From: CBDFMR01 sp965249765
Lineage (GTDB): Bacteria; Bacteroidota; Bacteroidia; Chitinophagales; Saprospiraceae
Assembly (NCBI GenBank): GCA_965249765.1
Contig: CBDFMR010000005.1
Span: 1,364,001-1,428,000 of the forward strand
Direction of reading: 5' to 3'
Length of the DNA stretch: 64,000 nucleotides
Shown: positions 26,157 through 34,042 of the stretch, one piece after another
Position numbering within the stretch: the stretch's first letter is position 1
Layout: the number at the start of each line of letters is the position of its first letter
The notes under the pieces: model-generated
What the model was told of the DNA's origin: nothing
The model's database searches: none
What the model saw: the letters and a program-made list of their open reading frames with translations, nothing else
Translations under genes and position numbers: made by a program

Positions 26157-26189
26157 ATAAGACCTTGGTCTTATTGGTCCATTTTTTTT
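26157..26189 (+). promoter_or_regulatory. Hairpin and T8 tract between rpsJ and rplC
   Basis: ATAAGACC (26157-26164) and GGTCTTAT (26167-26174) are exact inverted repeats; GACC can alternatively pair with a second GGTC at 26176-26179. Seven bases after the hairpin comes a run of eight T (26182-26189), 20 bases before the rplC start. This could be an attenuator, a partial terminator or an r-protein binding leader. A smaller hairpin (GCTTAC, GTAAGC) overlaps the rpsJ stop codon. Confidence 0.4.
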
Positions 26190-26208
26190 GATCCTAAACA
26201 TTAAGAAG

Positions 26209-26832
26209 ATGAACGGATTAATAGGTAAGAAAATAGGTATGACCAGCATCTTTACAGATGCAGGTAAAAATGTAGCTTGTACAGTCGTAGAAGCTCTACC
26301 TAATGTTGTTACCCAAGTAAAATTGGAAGAAACTGACGGCTACAATGCCCTACAAGTAGGATATGGTAGTAAAAAAGAAAAGAATACTTCCGCACAGATG
26401 CTAGGCCATTTCAAGAATGCCGGCACTACTCCATTAAGAAAGTTGATTGAATTGCGTGATGCAACATTGGAGAAGGGTCTTGGTGACAAGATCACTATTG
26501 AAGATGTGTTTGCCGAAGGTGATTTTGTCAATGCAGTGGGTACGTCAAAGGGAAAAGGATTTCAAGGGGTTGTCAAGAGACATAATTTTAAAGGTGTAGG
26601 AGATGCTACTCACGGTCAGCACAATAGAGCTAGAGCGCCGGGTTCTATCGGTGCCGCCTCTTATCCGGCCAAGGTAGTTAAAGGCATGAGGATGGGTGGT
26701 CAGACGGGAAACCAAAGAATAAAAATCACCAACCTTGAGGTCGTCAAGATAATGCCGGAAAAAAATGTAATGTTGATCAAAGGAGCGATTCCTGGTCACA
26801 AAGGTTCATATGTTCTAATAGAAAAGTTCTGA
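26209..26832 (+). CDS. rplC: 50S ribosomal protein L3
   Basis: L3 is an early 23S rRNA-binding protein that reaches into the peptidyl transferase centre. The 207-residue product starts MNGLIGKKIGMTSIFTDAGK and includes SKGKGFQGVVKRHNFKGV, THGQHNRARAPGSIGAAS and GMRMGGQTGNQRIKI, the conserved extended loop whose glutamine is methylated in E. coli. An in-frame ATG 21 bases upstream exists, but the family N terminus is MxGLIGKKIGM, so 26209 was chosen. rplD follows after 2 bases. Confidence 0.97.
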   Translation: MNGLIGKKIGMTSIFTDAGKNVACTVVEALPNVVTQVKLEETDGYNALQVGYGSKKEKNTSAQMLGHFKNAGTTPLRKLIELRDATLEKGLGDKITIEDVFAEGDFVNAVGTSKGKGFQGVVKRHNFKGVGDATHGQHNRARAPGSIGAASYPAKVVKGMRMGGQTGNQRIKITNLEVVKIMPEKNVMLIKGAIPGHKGSYVLIEKF

Positions 26833-26834
26833 TT

Positions 26835-27458
26835 ATGAAGATCGATGTACTAAATATAGATGGCAAGAGCACTGGGAGAAATGTAGACCTTCCTGATGAG
26901 ATTTTTGGTATAGAGCCCAATGATCATGTCATGTATCTTGCCGTGAAGCAATATCTCGCCCACCAGAGACAAGGTACGCATAAGGCCAAAGAGAGAGGAG
27001 AGATAAAAGGTTCGACGAGAAAGATTAAGAAACAAAAAGGGACTGGTACAGCCAGAGCAGGATCAATAAAAAACCCATTGTTTAGAAGTGGTGGTCGGAT
27101 ATTCGGTCCTAGACCACGTACTTATAAGATCAAGCTCAATAAAAAGGTGAAAACACTAGCTCGAGCGTCAGCACTATCGACCAAAGCCAAGGATGGTGCA
27201 TTGAAAGTGGTTGAGGATTTTACATTCGATCAACCAAAGACAAGCCAACTGGCTCAGGTGTTAACAAACCTAGAATCTGGCAGGAAATCACTATTGGTAT
27301 TGGGTGACAATGATAAGAATCTGTACCTATCAGGTAGAAACCTTCCTCACTCTAGGGTAGTCAATGCTGATAGTGTCAATGTATACGAGATTCTAAATTC
27401 TGACACGATTTTCCTTAGTGAAAGTTCCATAGGAAAAATTAAAGAGACATTTAGCTAG
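26835..27458 (+). CDS. rplD: 50S ribosomal protein L4
   Basis: L4 lines the peptide exit tunnel and in E. coli also represses the S10 operon. The 207-residue product has HQAVKQYLAHQRQGTHKAKE-like sequence (here LAVKQYLAHQRQGTHKAKER), the tunnel loop STRKIKKQKGTGTARAGSIK, and GGRIFGPRPRTYKIKLNKK. Whether it also regulates here cannot be told, though the hairpin before rplC is a possible target. Spacing to rplW is 15 bases. Confidence 0.97.
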   Translation: MKIDVLNIDGKSTGRNVDLPDEIFGIEPNDHVMYLAVKQYLAHQRQGTHKAKERGEIKGSTRKIKKQKGTGTARAGSIKNPLFRSGGRIFGPRPRTYKIKLNKKVKTLARASALSTKAKDGALKVVEDFTFDQPKTSQLAQVLTNLESGRKSLLVLGDNDKNLYLSGRNLPHSRVVNADSVNVYEILNSDTIFLSESSIGKIKETFS

Positions 27459-27473
27459 AAATAAGAAGACATT

Positions 27474-27770
27474 ATGCCTAAGCAAATATTAATAAAACCT
27501 ATTATCTCAGAAAAGAGCGAGAAACTATCCGAGGGGATAGGACAATATTCTTTTGTGGTGAATAGAAAGGCCAATAAGATCGAAATAAGAAAGGCCGTAG
27601 AGAAACTCTACAGCGTGAATGTAAATTCAGTGAATACAGCGATCATGCCTGCTAAGTCCAAAAATAGAAATACGAGATCAGGAATGGTTAAAGGACGAGT
27701 AAGTGCTTATAAGAAAGCTGTTATTACTCTATCAGAGGGTGATAGCATTGATTTTTTCGGTGATTTATAA
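27474..27770 (+). CDS. rplW: 50S ribosomal protein L23
   Basis: L23 sits at the tunnel exit and is the docking point for trigger factor and SRP. The 98-residue product carries the start IKPIISEKSEKLSEGIGQYS, FVVNRKANKIEIRKAVEKLY and SVNVNSVNTAIMPAKSKNR, all typical of the family. It has normal length and no unusual insertion. rplB follows after 20 bases. Confidence 0.96.
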   Translation: MPKQILIKPIISEKSEKLSEGIGQYSFVVNRKANKIEIRKAVEKLYSVNVNSVNTAIMPAKSKNRNTRSGMVKGRVSAYKKAVITLSEGDSIDFFGDL

Positions 27771-27790
27771 GATAAAGAAAGAGAGATACC

Positions 27791-28627
27791 ATGCCAGTAA
27801 AAAAGTATAATCCGACGACACCGGGAATCCGCCAAAGAGTGGGTCTGGACTATAGTATCATTACGACTAATATACCTGAGAAAAGCCTAGTTACGGGTCT
27901 TTCAAAGACAGGTGGTCGTAACCATGATGGTAAAATGACGGTACGCAACCGAGGCGGTGGCCACAAGCGTAGATATAGGATAATTGATTTCAAGAGAAAC
28001 AAAGATGGGGTTCCAGGCGTAGTCAAGACGATAGAGTATGATCCCAATAGATCAGCCTTCATCGCTCTCATATTCTATAAGGATGGTGAGAAAAGATACA
28101 TCATTGCTCCTGATGGATTGCTAGTAGGAGCTGAGATCATGTCAGGGAAAGATGCTGCTCCCAATATCGGGAATACTCTGGTACTTGATGACATACCTTC
28201 AGGATCATCTATTCATAATGTAGAATTGACTCCTGGTAAGGGAGGTGCCATGGCACGTAGTGCTGGAACATCAGCAGTATTTGTAGGTAAAGAAGGTAAA
28301 TACGGTATCGTTAAGCTTCCTTCGGGTGAGGTAAGAAAAGTGCTATTGACATGTAGAGCTACGATGGGTACAACTTCCAATCCTGATCACCAGTTGCAAG
28401 TATTGGGTAAGGCAGGAAGAAACCGATGGAGAGGAAAGAGACCTCGTGTAAGAGGTGTTGCGATGAACCCTGTAGATCACCCGATGGGTGGTGGTGAAGG
28501 AAGAGCTTCTGGAGGACATCCACGATCTCGTACCGGAATTATGGCCAAAGGACAAAAGACTAGAAGCAATAAGAAATATTCTACCAGTCTGATTATATCA
28601 AAACGTAAATCTAAATCTAGAAAATAA
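27791..28627 (+). CDS. rplB: 50S ribosomal protein L2
   Basis: L2 is essential for subunit joining and peptidyl transfer. The 278-residue product has NRGGGHKRRYRIIDFKRNKD (OB-fold N-terminal domain), MARSAGTSA and, near the C terminus, VAMNPVDHPMGGGEGRASGG, which contains the histidine implicated in peptidyl transferase activity. Normal length. rpsS follows after 3 bases. Confidence 0.98.
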   Translation: MPVKKYNPTTPGIRQRVGLDYSIITTNIPEKSLVTGLSKTGGRNHDGKMTVRNRGGGHKRRYRIIDFKRNKDGVPGVVKTIEYDPNRSAFIALIFYKDGEKRYIIAPDGLLVGAEIMSGKDAAPNIGNTLVLDDIPSGSSIHNVELTPGKGGAMARSAGTSAVFVGKEGKYGIVKLPSGEVRKVLLTCRATMGTTSNPDHQLQVLGKAGRNRWRGKRPRVRGVAMNPVDHPMGGGEGRASGGHPRSRTGIMAKGQKTRSNKKYSTSLIISKRKSKSRK

Positions 28628-28630
28628 GCG

Positions 28631-28897
28631 ATGGCTAGATCAATAAAGAAAGGACCTTACATTCATCATAAGCTGCTGAAAAAAATTCAGATTGCTTCAG
28701 AATCATCAAAGAAGACTGTCATTAAGACGTGGTCTAGGTCATCCATGATCATTCCAGATATGGTAGGACAGACGATTGCTGTACACAATGGAAAGAATTT
28801 TATTCCAGTATTTGTTACGGAAAACATGGTAGGACATAAGTTGGGAGAATTTGCCCCGACAAGAAACTTTAAAGGTCACGCAGGAAATAGAAAGTAG
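28631..28897 (+). CDS. rpsS: 30S ribosomal protein S19
   Basis: S19 contacts the A-site finger across the subunit bridge in the 30S head. The 88-residue product starts MARSIKKGPYIHHKLLKKIQ and includes KTWSRSSMIIPDMVGQTIAV and HKLGEFAPTRNFKGHAGNRK, the conserved C-terminal block. Between rplB and rplV, the standard order. Confidence 0.98.
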   Translation: MARSIKKGPYIHHKLLKKIQIASESSKKTVIKTWSRSSMIIPDMVGQTIAVHNGKNFIPVFVTENMVGHKLGEFAPTRNFKGHAGNRK

Positions 28898-28917
28898 AAG
28901 CTAAATAATATTTAGAT

Positions 28918-29313
28918 ATGGAAGCTCAAGCAAAATTGAAAAATTGTCCAATGTCTGCTCGTAAGATGAGACTGGTGATGGATAATATAAGAGGAAAGTC
29001 AGTGGATGAAGCATTGAACTTGTTGAAATTCACCAAGAAGGAAGCAGCATTGTGGGCAGAGAAAGTATTGATGTCGGCAGTTGCCAATTGGGAAAACAAG
29101 ACACAGTCAGCTTACAGTGTTGAGGATCATGGCCTCTATATCAAGAGAGCATTATCAGATGAAGGTATGGTACTCAAGAGATTCAGACCAGCACCTCATG
29201 GTAGAGCTCACCGTATTCGTAAAAAGTATAATCACGTAACGATCGTTGTGGAAAACAAAGTCGCCATTGAGGAGGACAATGCACAGGAAGTTGCAGAAAT
29301 CATAGAAGAATAA
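28918..29313 (+). CDS. rplV: 50S ribosomal protein L22
   Basis: L22 forms, with L4, the constriction of the peptide exit tunnel. The 131-residue product starts with the alpha-helical domain (CPMSARKMRLVMDNIRGKSV) and has LKRFRPAPHGRAHRIRKKYN, the conserved beta-hairpin tip that reaches into the tunnel. A short acidic C-terminal tail (AIEEDNAQEVAEIIEE) extends beyond the E. coli protein. Next gene rpsC starts 10 bases later. Confidence 0.97.
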   Translation: MEAQAKLKNCPMSARKMRLVMDNIRGKSVDEALNLLKFTKKEAALWAEKVLMSAVANWENKTQSAYSVEDHGLYIKRALSDEGMVLKRFRPAPHGRAHRIRKKYNHVTIVVENKVAIEEDNAQEVAEIIEE

Positions 29314-29323
29314 ATCACGATAA

Positions 29324-30019
29324 ATGGGTCAAAAGACAAATCCAATAGGTAATAGATTAGGTATCATCCGCGGATGGGACTCTAATTGGTATGGAGGAAA
29401 AGATTTTGCCAGTAAAGTGGTAGGTGACGAAAAAATCAGAAGGTATCTCAGAGCCAGAGTTTCTAAAGGCGGTATCGCACGGATCATCATCGAGCGCACA
29501 CTAAAGCGTATCACAGTAACGATTCATACGTCACGTCCTGGAATTATCATCGGAAAAGGAGGTTCAGAGGTGGATCGCATCAGAGAAGAGCTCAAGAAGA
29601 TTACAGGATCTGATGTACAGATAAATATTATAGAGATCAGAAAGCCCGAGTTGGATGCTTATATCGTAGGAGAATCTATAGCTAAGCAGATCGAGGCAAG
29701 AATCAACTATCGTAGAGTAATCAAAATGTCAATCCAGTCTTCAATGAGGGCCGGAGCAGAAGGAATTAAGATAAGGATCAGTGGAAGACTGAATGGAGCG
29801 GAGATGGCGAGATCTGAGGAATACAAAGACGGACGTACGCCACTTCATACCTTCAGAGCGGATATTGATTATGCACTTGTAGAAGCTCAGACGGTGTATG
29901 GAAAGATAGGACTCAAAGTATGGATTTGCAAGGGTGAAGTTCTAGGAAAGAGAGATCTAAGTCCGAATGTAGGCGTAGACAATAAGAAAGGAGGACGTAA
30001 GCCAAAGAGAAGGAGATAA
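29324..30019 (+). CDS. rpsC: 30S ribosomal protein S3
   Basis: S3 is at the mRNA entry tunnel and contributes to helicase activity. The 231-residue product starts MGQKTNPIGNRLGIIRGWDS, contains the KH domain core RPGIIIGKGGSEVDRIREEL and the second domain segment GAEGIKIRISGRLNGAEMAR, and ends in a basic tail (KKGGRKPKRRR). It is followed by a 63-base gap holding a promoter-like element, unusual in this otherwise tight cluster. Confidence 0.98.
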   Translation: MGQKTNPIGNRLGIIRGWDSNWYGGKDFASKVVGDEKIRRYLRARVSKGGIARIIIERTLKRITVTIHTSRPGIIIGKGGSEVDRIREELKKITGSDVQINIIEIRKPELDAYIVGESIAKQIEARINYRRVIKMSIQSSMRAGAEGIKIRISGRLNGAEMARSEEYKDGRTPLHTFRADIDYALVEAQTVYGKIGLKVWICKGEVLGKRDLSPNVGVDNKKGGRKPKRRR

Positions 30020-30035
30020 CGAAAAAATAAAAACG

Positions 30036-30043
30036 TACCTTTG
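30036..30043 (+). promoter_or_regulatory. Candidate internal promoter before rplP
   Basis: TACCTTTG, followed by CGCCTC, lies in the rpsC-rplP gap, 40 bases before rplP. Its sequence context matches the rpsL element (TACCTTTGCGACTC) almost exactly. A -33 TTG at ideal spacing was not found. Confidence 0.5.
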
Positions 30044-30082
30044 CGCCTCTTTTGGACAAAGGAACAGATAAAATAGAGTAAA

Positions 30083-30505
30083 ATGCTTCAACCGAAAAGA
30101 ACGAAATATCGGAAAATGCAGAAGGGTCGCATCAAGGGTTTGAGTACCCGTGGCAGTTCTATTGCCTTTGGTACATTTGCCCTCAAGTCACTTGACTCGG
30201 CTTACATAACCAACAGACAGATAGAGGCTGCAAGGATAGCACTTACCAGATATATGAAGAGGGAAGGAAAAGTGTGGATTCGGATATTTCCTGATAAACC
30301 TATAACCGCCAAACCTCAGGAAGTCAGGATGGGTAAAGGTAAAGGAGCCTTGGACCACTATGTAGCAGTAGTCAAACCAGGCCGTATCATGTTTGAGATA
30401 GATGGTGTTCCTACCGCTTTAGCTCAAGAAGCACTGAGACTGGCGGCACAGAAACTACCAGTAATGACAAAATTCGTCGTGAGGCGAGACTATAGCGAAG
30501 CTTAA
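30083..30505 (+). CDS. rplP: 50S ribosomal protein L16
   Basis: L16 positions the A-site tRNA elbow on the 50S subunit. The 140-residue product has MLQPKRTKYRKMQKGRIKGL at its start, the conserved AYITNRQIEAARIALTRYMK, RIFPDKPITAKPQEVRMGKG and a C-terminal KLPVMTKFVVR. It starts a second run of the cluster after a promoter-like element, then rpmC follows after 14 bases. Confidence 0.98.
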   Translation: MLQPKRTKYRKMQKGRIKGLSTRGSSIAFGTFALKSLDSAYITNRQIEAARIALTRYMKREGKVWIRIFPDKPITAKPQEVRMGKGKGALDHYVAVVKPGRIMFEIDGVPTALAQEALRLAAQKLPVMTKFVVRRDYSEA

Positions 30506-30519
30506 TAAACCGAAGGAAA

Positions 30520-30780
30520 ATGCCTAGTAAGAAATTTATAGAGCTACAGGAATTTAATGATGCTGACTTAGTGAGCGAGTTAAAGGAGACAGAAGTTCAG
30601 TACCAAAAACTGAAATTTGATCATGCAATCAAAGGTCTGGAGAATCCATTGACACTCAAAGAAGTACGCCGTGATGTAGCTAGATTAAAAACTGAGGTCA
30701 GAAGAAGAGAGTTGGAGAAGATGACTGATGGTGACCAGAAAAAAAGAACTAAAATCAGAAACAGAAGAAGGTCACAATGA
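30520..30780 (+). CDS. rpmC: 50S ribosomal protein L29
   Basis: L29 sits near the tunnel exit next to L23. The 86-residue product has the two-helix fold with LVSELKETEVQYQKLKFDHA and NPLTLKEVRRDVARLKTEVR, the latter being the diagnostic block. It is longer than most L29 proteins (60-75 residues), because of a basic tail (GDQKKRTKIRNRRRSQ). Its stop overlaps the rpsQ start (ATGA at 30777-30780), so the two are translationally coupled. Confidence 0.95.
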   Translation: MPSKKFIELQEFNDADLVSELKETEVQYQKLKFDHAIKGLENPLTLKEVRRDVARLKTEVRRRELEKMTDGDQKKRTKIRNRRRSQ

Positions 30781-31037
30781 GCGAGAATAAATCAGTGAAA
30801 AAACAGAGAGTAGGTGTAGTGGTAAGTAACTCCATGGAGAAGTCTATTACCGTAAAGATAGAAAGGCGTATCAAGCACCCTATCTATGGAAAGTACATGA
30901 AGAAATCAAAGAAACTTATGGCTCATGATGAGCAGAACCAGTGTGGTGTAGGAGATACTGTAAAGATTGAAGAGTCAAGACCATTGAGCCGTAGAAAAAG
31001 ATGGAATCTCGTAGAGGTAGTAGAAAAGGCCAAGTAA
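30777..31037 (+). CDS. rpsQ: 30S ribosomal protein S17
   Basis: S17 binds the 5' domain of 16S rRNA early in assembly. The 86-residue product has KQRVGVVVSNSMEKSITVKI and RRIKHPIYGKYMKKSKKLMA, the OB-fold core, then CGVGDTVKIEESRPLSRRKR near the end. The start overlaps the rpmC stop by four bases. Normal length. Confidence 0.97.
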   Translation: MSENKSVKKQRVGVVVSNSMEKSITVKIERRIKHPIYGKYMKKSKKLMAHDEQNQCGVGDTVKIEESRPLSRRKRWNLVEVVEKAK

Positions 31038-31061
31038 TAAATATAGAAAAGAACTGCAGAA

Positions 31062-31433
31062 ATGATACAGCAAGAATCCAGACTAAAAGTAGCCGACAAC
31101 AGTGGAGCCAAAGAAGTGCTCTGCATCAAAGTACTCGGTGGGTCAAAGAGAAGATATGCTTCTATAGGTGACAAAATAATAGTTACTGTAAAAGAAGCTG
31201 CTGCCGGTACGACCGGAGTAAAGAAAGGGACTGTATCTCCAGCAGTAGTGGTAAGAACTAGAAAAGAAATACGTCGAAAAGATGGATCGTATATCCGTTT
31301 TGATGACAATGCAGTAGTTCTACTGACCGTAGCAGACGAACCAAGAGGAACGAGGATATTTGGACCTGTAGCGAGAGAGTTGAGAGATAAGGACTATATG
31401 AGGATCGTTTCATTGGCTCCGGAAGTTTTATAA
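31062..31433 (+). CDS. rplN: 50S ribosomal protein L14
   Basis: L14 forms an intersubunit bridge and is the target of the silencing factor RsfS. The 123-residue product starts MIQQESRLKVADNSGAKEVL and has CIKVLGGSKRRYASIGDKII, RKDGSYIRFDDNAVVLL and GTRIFGPVARELR, all hallmark blocks. Normal length. Confidence 0.98.
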   Translation: MIQQESRLKVADNSGAKEVLCIKVLGGSKRRYASIGDKIIVTVKEAAAGTTGVKKGTVSPAVVVRTRKEIRRKDGSYIRFDDNAVVLLTVADEPRGTRIFGPVARELRDKDYMRIVSLAPEVL

Positions 31434-31452
31434 AGAATATAACCTAGTAGAG

Positions 31453-31785
31453 ATGGCAAAGAAAAGATTTGCACCAAAACATAAGATAAAAAAAGGGGAT
31501 ACCGTGATCGTGATTGCGGGAGCAGACAAGGGTAAGAAAGGTGATGTGATGGAAGTGCTTCCTAAGAAAGACCGAGTTATCGTGGAAGGAGTCAATATGC
31601 GTAAGAAGCATACTAAGCCGACCAATGAGAATCCAGGAGGTATCAATGAGATCAATGCACCAATCCATATATCAAACGTGATGATCGTGGACCCTAAAGG
31701 TGGAGAGACTACACGTATAGGTAGAAAAATCGTTGATGGCAAGTCCGTCAGATATGCTAAAAAATCAGGAGAAATACTTAAATAA
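31453..31785 (+). CDS. rplX: 50S ribosomal protein L24
   Basis: L24 initiates 50S assembly by binding the 5' domain of 23S rRNA. The 110-residue product has the KOW motif KKGDTVIVIAGADKGKKGDV, VEGVNMRKKHTKPTNENPGG and AYAKKSGEILK-like ending (here RYAKKSGEILK). Its stop codon TAA shares a base with the rplE start (TAATG at 31783-31787). Confidence 0.97.
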   Translation: MAKKRFAPKHKIKKGDTVIVIAGADKGKKGDVMEVLPKKDRVIVEGVNMRKKHTKPTNENPGGINEINAPIHISNVMIVDPKGGETTRIGRKIVDGKSVRYAKKSGEILK

Positions 31786-32342
31786 TGGCTTACTTACCCA
31801 AACTTAAGACAGACTATAAAGAGAAGATAGTACCCAAACTCATGGAAGAGTATGGTTACAAGTCTATCATGGAAGTACCTCGACTTGAGAAGATTTGTCT
31901 CAATCAAGGTGTAGGTGGTGCTACCCAAGATAAGAAACTGGTGGACAATGCTGCCAATGAACTGACAACCATCGCTGGTCAGAAGGCCGTTATGGTTAAG
32001 GCTAAGAAATCGGTATCTAATTTCAAGTTGAGAGAGGGAATGCCCATAGGTGCCAGAGTTACATTGAGAGACACGATGATGTATGAGTTCCTACAAAGAT
32101 TGATAAGTGTGGCTTTGCCTAGGGTGAGGGACTTTAGAGGGATCAATGATAAGAGTTTTGACGGCCGAGGTAATTATTCCTTGGGTATAAAAGAGCAGAT
32201 TATCTTTCCCGAAATTGATATTGATAAAGTAGGAAAAATTAGCGGCTTTGACATCACATTTGTGACCACAGCCAAAACTGATAAAGAGGCACTCTCACTT
32301 CTTAAAGAAATGGGATTACCTTTTAAAAACCAAAGAAATTAA
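31785..32342 (+). CDS. rplE: 50S ribosomal protein L5
   Basis: L5 binds 5S rRNA and contacts the P-site tRNA. The 185-residue product has MEVPRLEKICLNQGVGGATQ, AKKSVSNFKLREGMPIGARV and the C-terminal DFRGINDKSFDGRGNYSLGI, GFDITFVTTAKTDKEA and LLKEMGLPF. It is slightly longer than E. coli L5 (179). Coupled to rplX by a one-base overlap. Confidence 0.98.
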   Translation: MAYLPKLKTDYKEKIVPKLMEEYGYKSIMEVPRLEKICLNQGVGGATQDKKLVDNAANELTTIAGQKAVMVKAKKSVSNFKLREGMPIGARVTLRDTMMYEFLQRLISVALPRVRDFRGINDKSFDGRGNYSLGIKEQIIFPEIDIDKVGKISGFDITFVTTAKTDKEALSLLKEMGLPFKNQRN

Positions 32343-32351
32343 TATTCACCG

Positions 32352-32621
32352 ATGGCCAAAAAATCTATCATAGCAAGAGAAGCCAAGCGACGTAAGCTTG
32401 TGGCTAAATATGCTGAGAAAAGAGCTCAGTTGAAAAAAGAAGGACGATGGGACGAGCTTGATAAGCTACCCAAGAATTCTTCAGCAGTAAGACTGCACAA
32501 TAGATGCATGCTTACTGGAAGACCCAAAGGTTATATGAGAAAGTTTGGGATCAATAGAGTCACATTCAGAGAAATGGCATTGGCTGGAAAAATTCCTGGA
32601 ATCACTAAAGCCAGTTGGTAA
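32352..32621 (+). CDS. rpsN: 30S ribosomal protein S14, zinc-free form
   Basis: S14 is part of the 30S head. This 89-residue version starts MAKKSIIAREAKRRKLVAKY and has NRCMLTGRPKGYMRKFGINR and FREMALAGKIPGITKASW. It is the long type that lacks the paired CxxC zinc site of the short type; only one cysteine is present. rpsH follows after 23 bases. Confidence 0.97.
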   Translation: MAKKSIIAREAKRRKLVAKYAEKRAQLKKEGRWDELDKLPKNSSAVRLHNRCMLTGRPKGYMRKFGINRVTFREMALAGKIPGITKASW

Positions 32622-32644
32622 ATAACTAGAAGACAAAGAAAATT

Positions 32645-33049
32645 ATGGCAGCTACAGATCCAATAGCAGATTATCTGACAAGAATCAGAAATGCCCAGCA
32701 GGCTAGCCACAGAGTTGTGGATATTCCTGCTTCCAATATGAAAAAGAAGATCACTGAGATCCTCTATGATCAAGGATTCATCCACAAGTATAAGTTTGAT
32801 GATGAAGCGGGTAAGCAAGGAATGATCAAGATCGCCCTCAAGTATGATCCTATATCTAAGGATCCTGTTATCCGCAAGATGGGAAGGATCAGTAGACCTG
32901 GATTGAGAAAATATGCTCCAGCTAACAATCTACCGAGAATCATTAATGGATTGGGAATAGCCATCGTCTCTACTAGTAGAGGAGTGATGACAAATAAGCA
33001 GGCTAAAAAAGATAACGTAGGCGGAGAGGTTCTCTGCTATGTATACTAG
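32645..33049 (+). CDS. rpsH: 30S ribosomal protein S8
   Basis: S8 binds the central domain of 16S rRNA and in E. coli represses the spc operon. The 134-residue product has DPIADYLTRIRNAQQASHRV, the start region, and the C-terminal NGLGIAIVSTSRGVMTNKQA then GGEVLCYVY, which forms the rRNA site. Length is normal. Confidence 0.98.
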   Translation: MAATDPIADYLTRIRNAQQASHRVVDIPASNMKKKITEILYDQGFIHKYKFDDEAGKQGMIKIALKYDPISKDPVIRKMGRISRPGLRKYAPANNLPRIINGLGIAIVSTSRGVMTNKQAKKDNVGGEVLCYVY

Positions 33050-33070
33050 AATTATTAAAAGATACGAGTC

Positions 33071-33622
33071 ATGTCAAGAATAGGAAATGCAATAGTCTCT
33101 CTACCTGATGGCGTCAGTATTGACGTCTCTGAAGGTAATTTGTTGACTGTCAAAGGTCCTAAGGGTGAGTTGAAACAACAAATAGATCCTGACCTCAAGG
33201 TAGAAACAGAAGATGGTAATCTTACAGTGAGTCGGCCTACCGATCAGAAGCGACACAAAGCGTTACACGGACTGTACCGTTCCCTGATATCTAATATGGT
33301 GACAGGAGTATCAGAAGGTTACAAAAAGGAAATGGAACTTATCGGTGTTGGATATAGGTGTAGTAATACAGGTAACTTGCTTGAATTATCGGTTGGTTAC
33401 TCACACCCCATTATGTTCTACATACCAGATGAGCTTACCTTGACCACTGCTATGGAAAAAGGTCAGCCGCCACGGATTAGTATCGAAGGAATCGATAAGC
33501 AATTAGTGGGACAGATATGTGCCAAAATAAGAGCTTACAGAAAGCCAGAACCTTACAAAGGAAAAGGTATCAAGTTTGTAGGAGAACAAATTAGAAGAAA
33601 AGCCGGTAAGACAGCCGGGTAA
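33071..33622 (+). CDS. rplF: 50S ribosomal protein L6
   Basis: L6 lies near the factor-binding GTPase centre. The 183-residue product starts MSRIGNAIVSLPDGVSIDVS, with LTVKGPKGELKQQI, LHGLYRSLISNMVTGVSEGY in the first domain and KIRAYRKPEPYKGKGIKFVG in the second, followed by EQIRRKAGKTAG. Two tandem alpha-beta repeats as usual. Confidence 0.98.
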   Translation: MSRIGNAIVSLPDGVSIDVSEGNLLTVKGPKGELKQQIDPDLKVETEDGNLTVSRPTDQKRHKALHGLYRSLISNMVTGVSEGYKKEMELIGVGYRCSNTGNLLELSVGYSHPIMFYIPDELTLTTAMEKGQPPRISIEGIDKQLVGQICAKIRAYRKPEPYKGKGIKFVGEQIRRKAGKTAG

Positions 33623-33644
33623 TTTTAGATAATACCATTTAGTC

Positions 33645-33986
33645 ATGATAAGTAAGACAGAAAAAAGAAAAAGAATCCACTACCGTATTAGAAAAAAGGT
33701 CAATGGTACTTCTGACAGACCTCGGTTGTCAGTATATAGGTCCAATTCATCTATTTATTGTCAATTGATCGATGACACTAAGGGTGTAACGCTCGCGAGC
33801 GCTTCTTCAAAAGAAATCGACAAGGGCAACAAAGGTGAGCAGGCACAAAGCGTAGGTAAACTTATAGCTGAGAGAGCCAAGGGACTGAATATAGAGTCCG
33901 CTGTGATGGACAGAGGAGGTTTCCTATTCCATGGTAGAGTGAAAGCACTAGCTGACGGCGCTAAAGAAGGTGGACTTCATATTTAA
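33645..33986 (+). CDS. rplR: 50S ribosomal protein L18
   Basis: L18 recruits 5S rRNA together with L5. The 113-residue product has RIHYRIRKKVNGTSDRPRLS, VYRSNSSIYCQLIDDTKGVT, ASASSKEID and, at the end, DRGGFLFHGRVKALADGAKE with GGL. All are family landmarks. rpsE follows after a 56-base gap. Confidence 0.98.
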   Translation: MISKTEKRKRIHYRIRKKVNGTSDRPRLSVYRSNSSIYCQLIDDTKGVTLASASSKEIDKGNKGEQAQSVGKLIAERAKGLNIESAVMDRGGFLFHGRVKALADGAKEGGLHI

Positions 33987-34042
33987 AAATACCAGGGACC
34001 TGGATGGAATACACCAGGACCTAATAATTAGAATATTACAAC

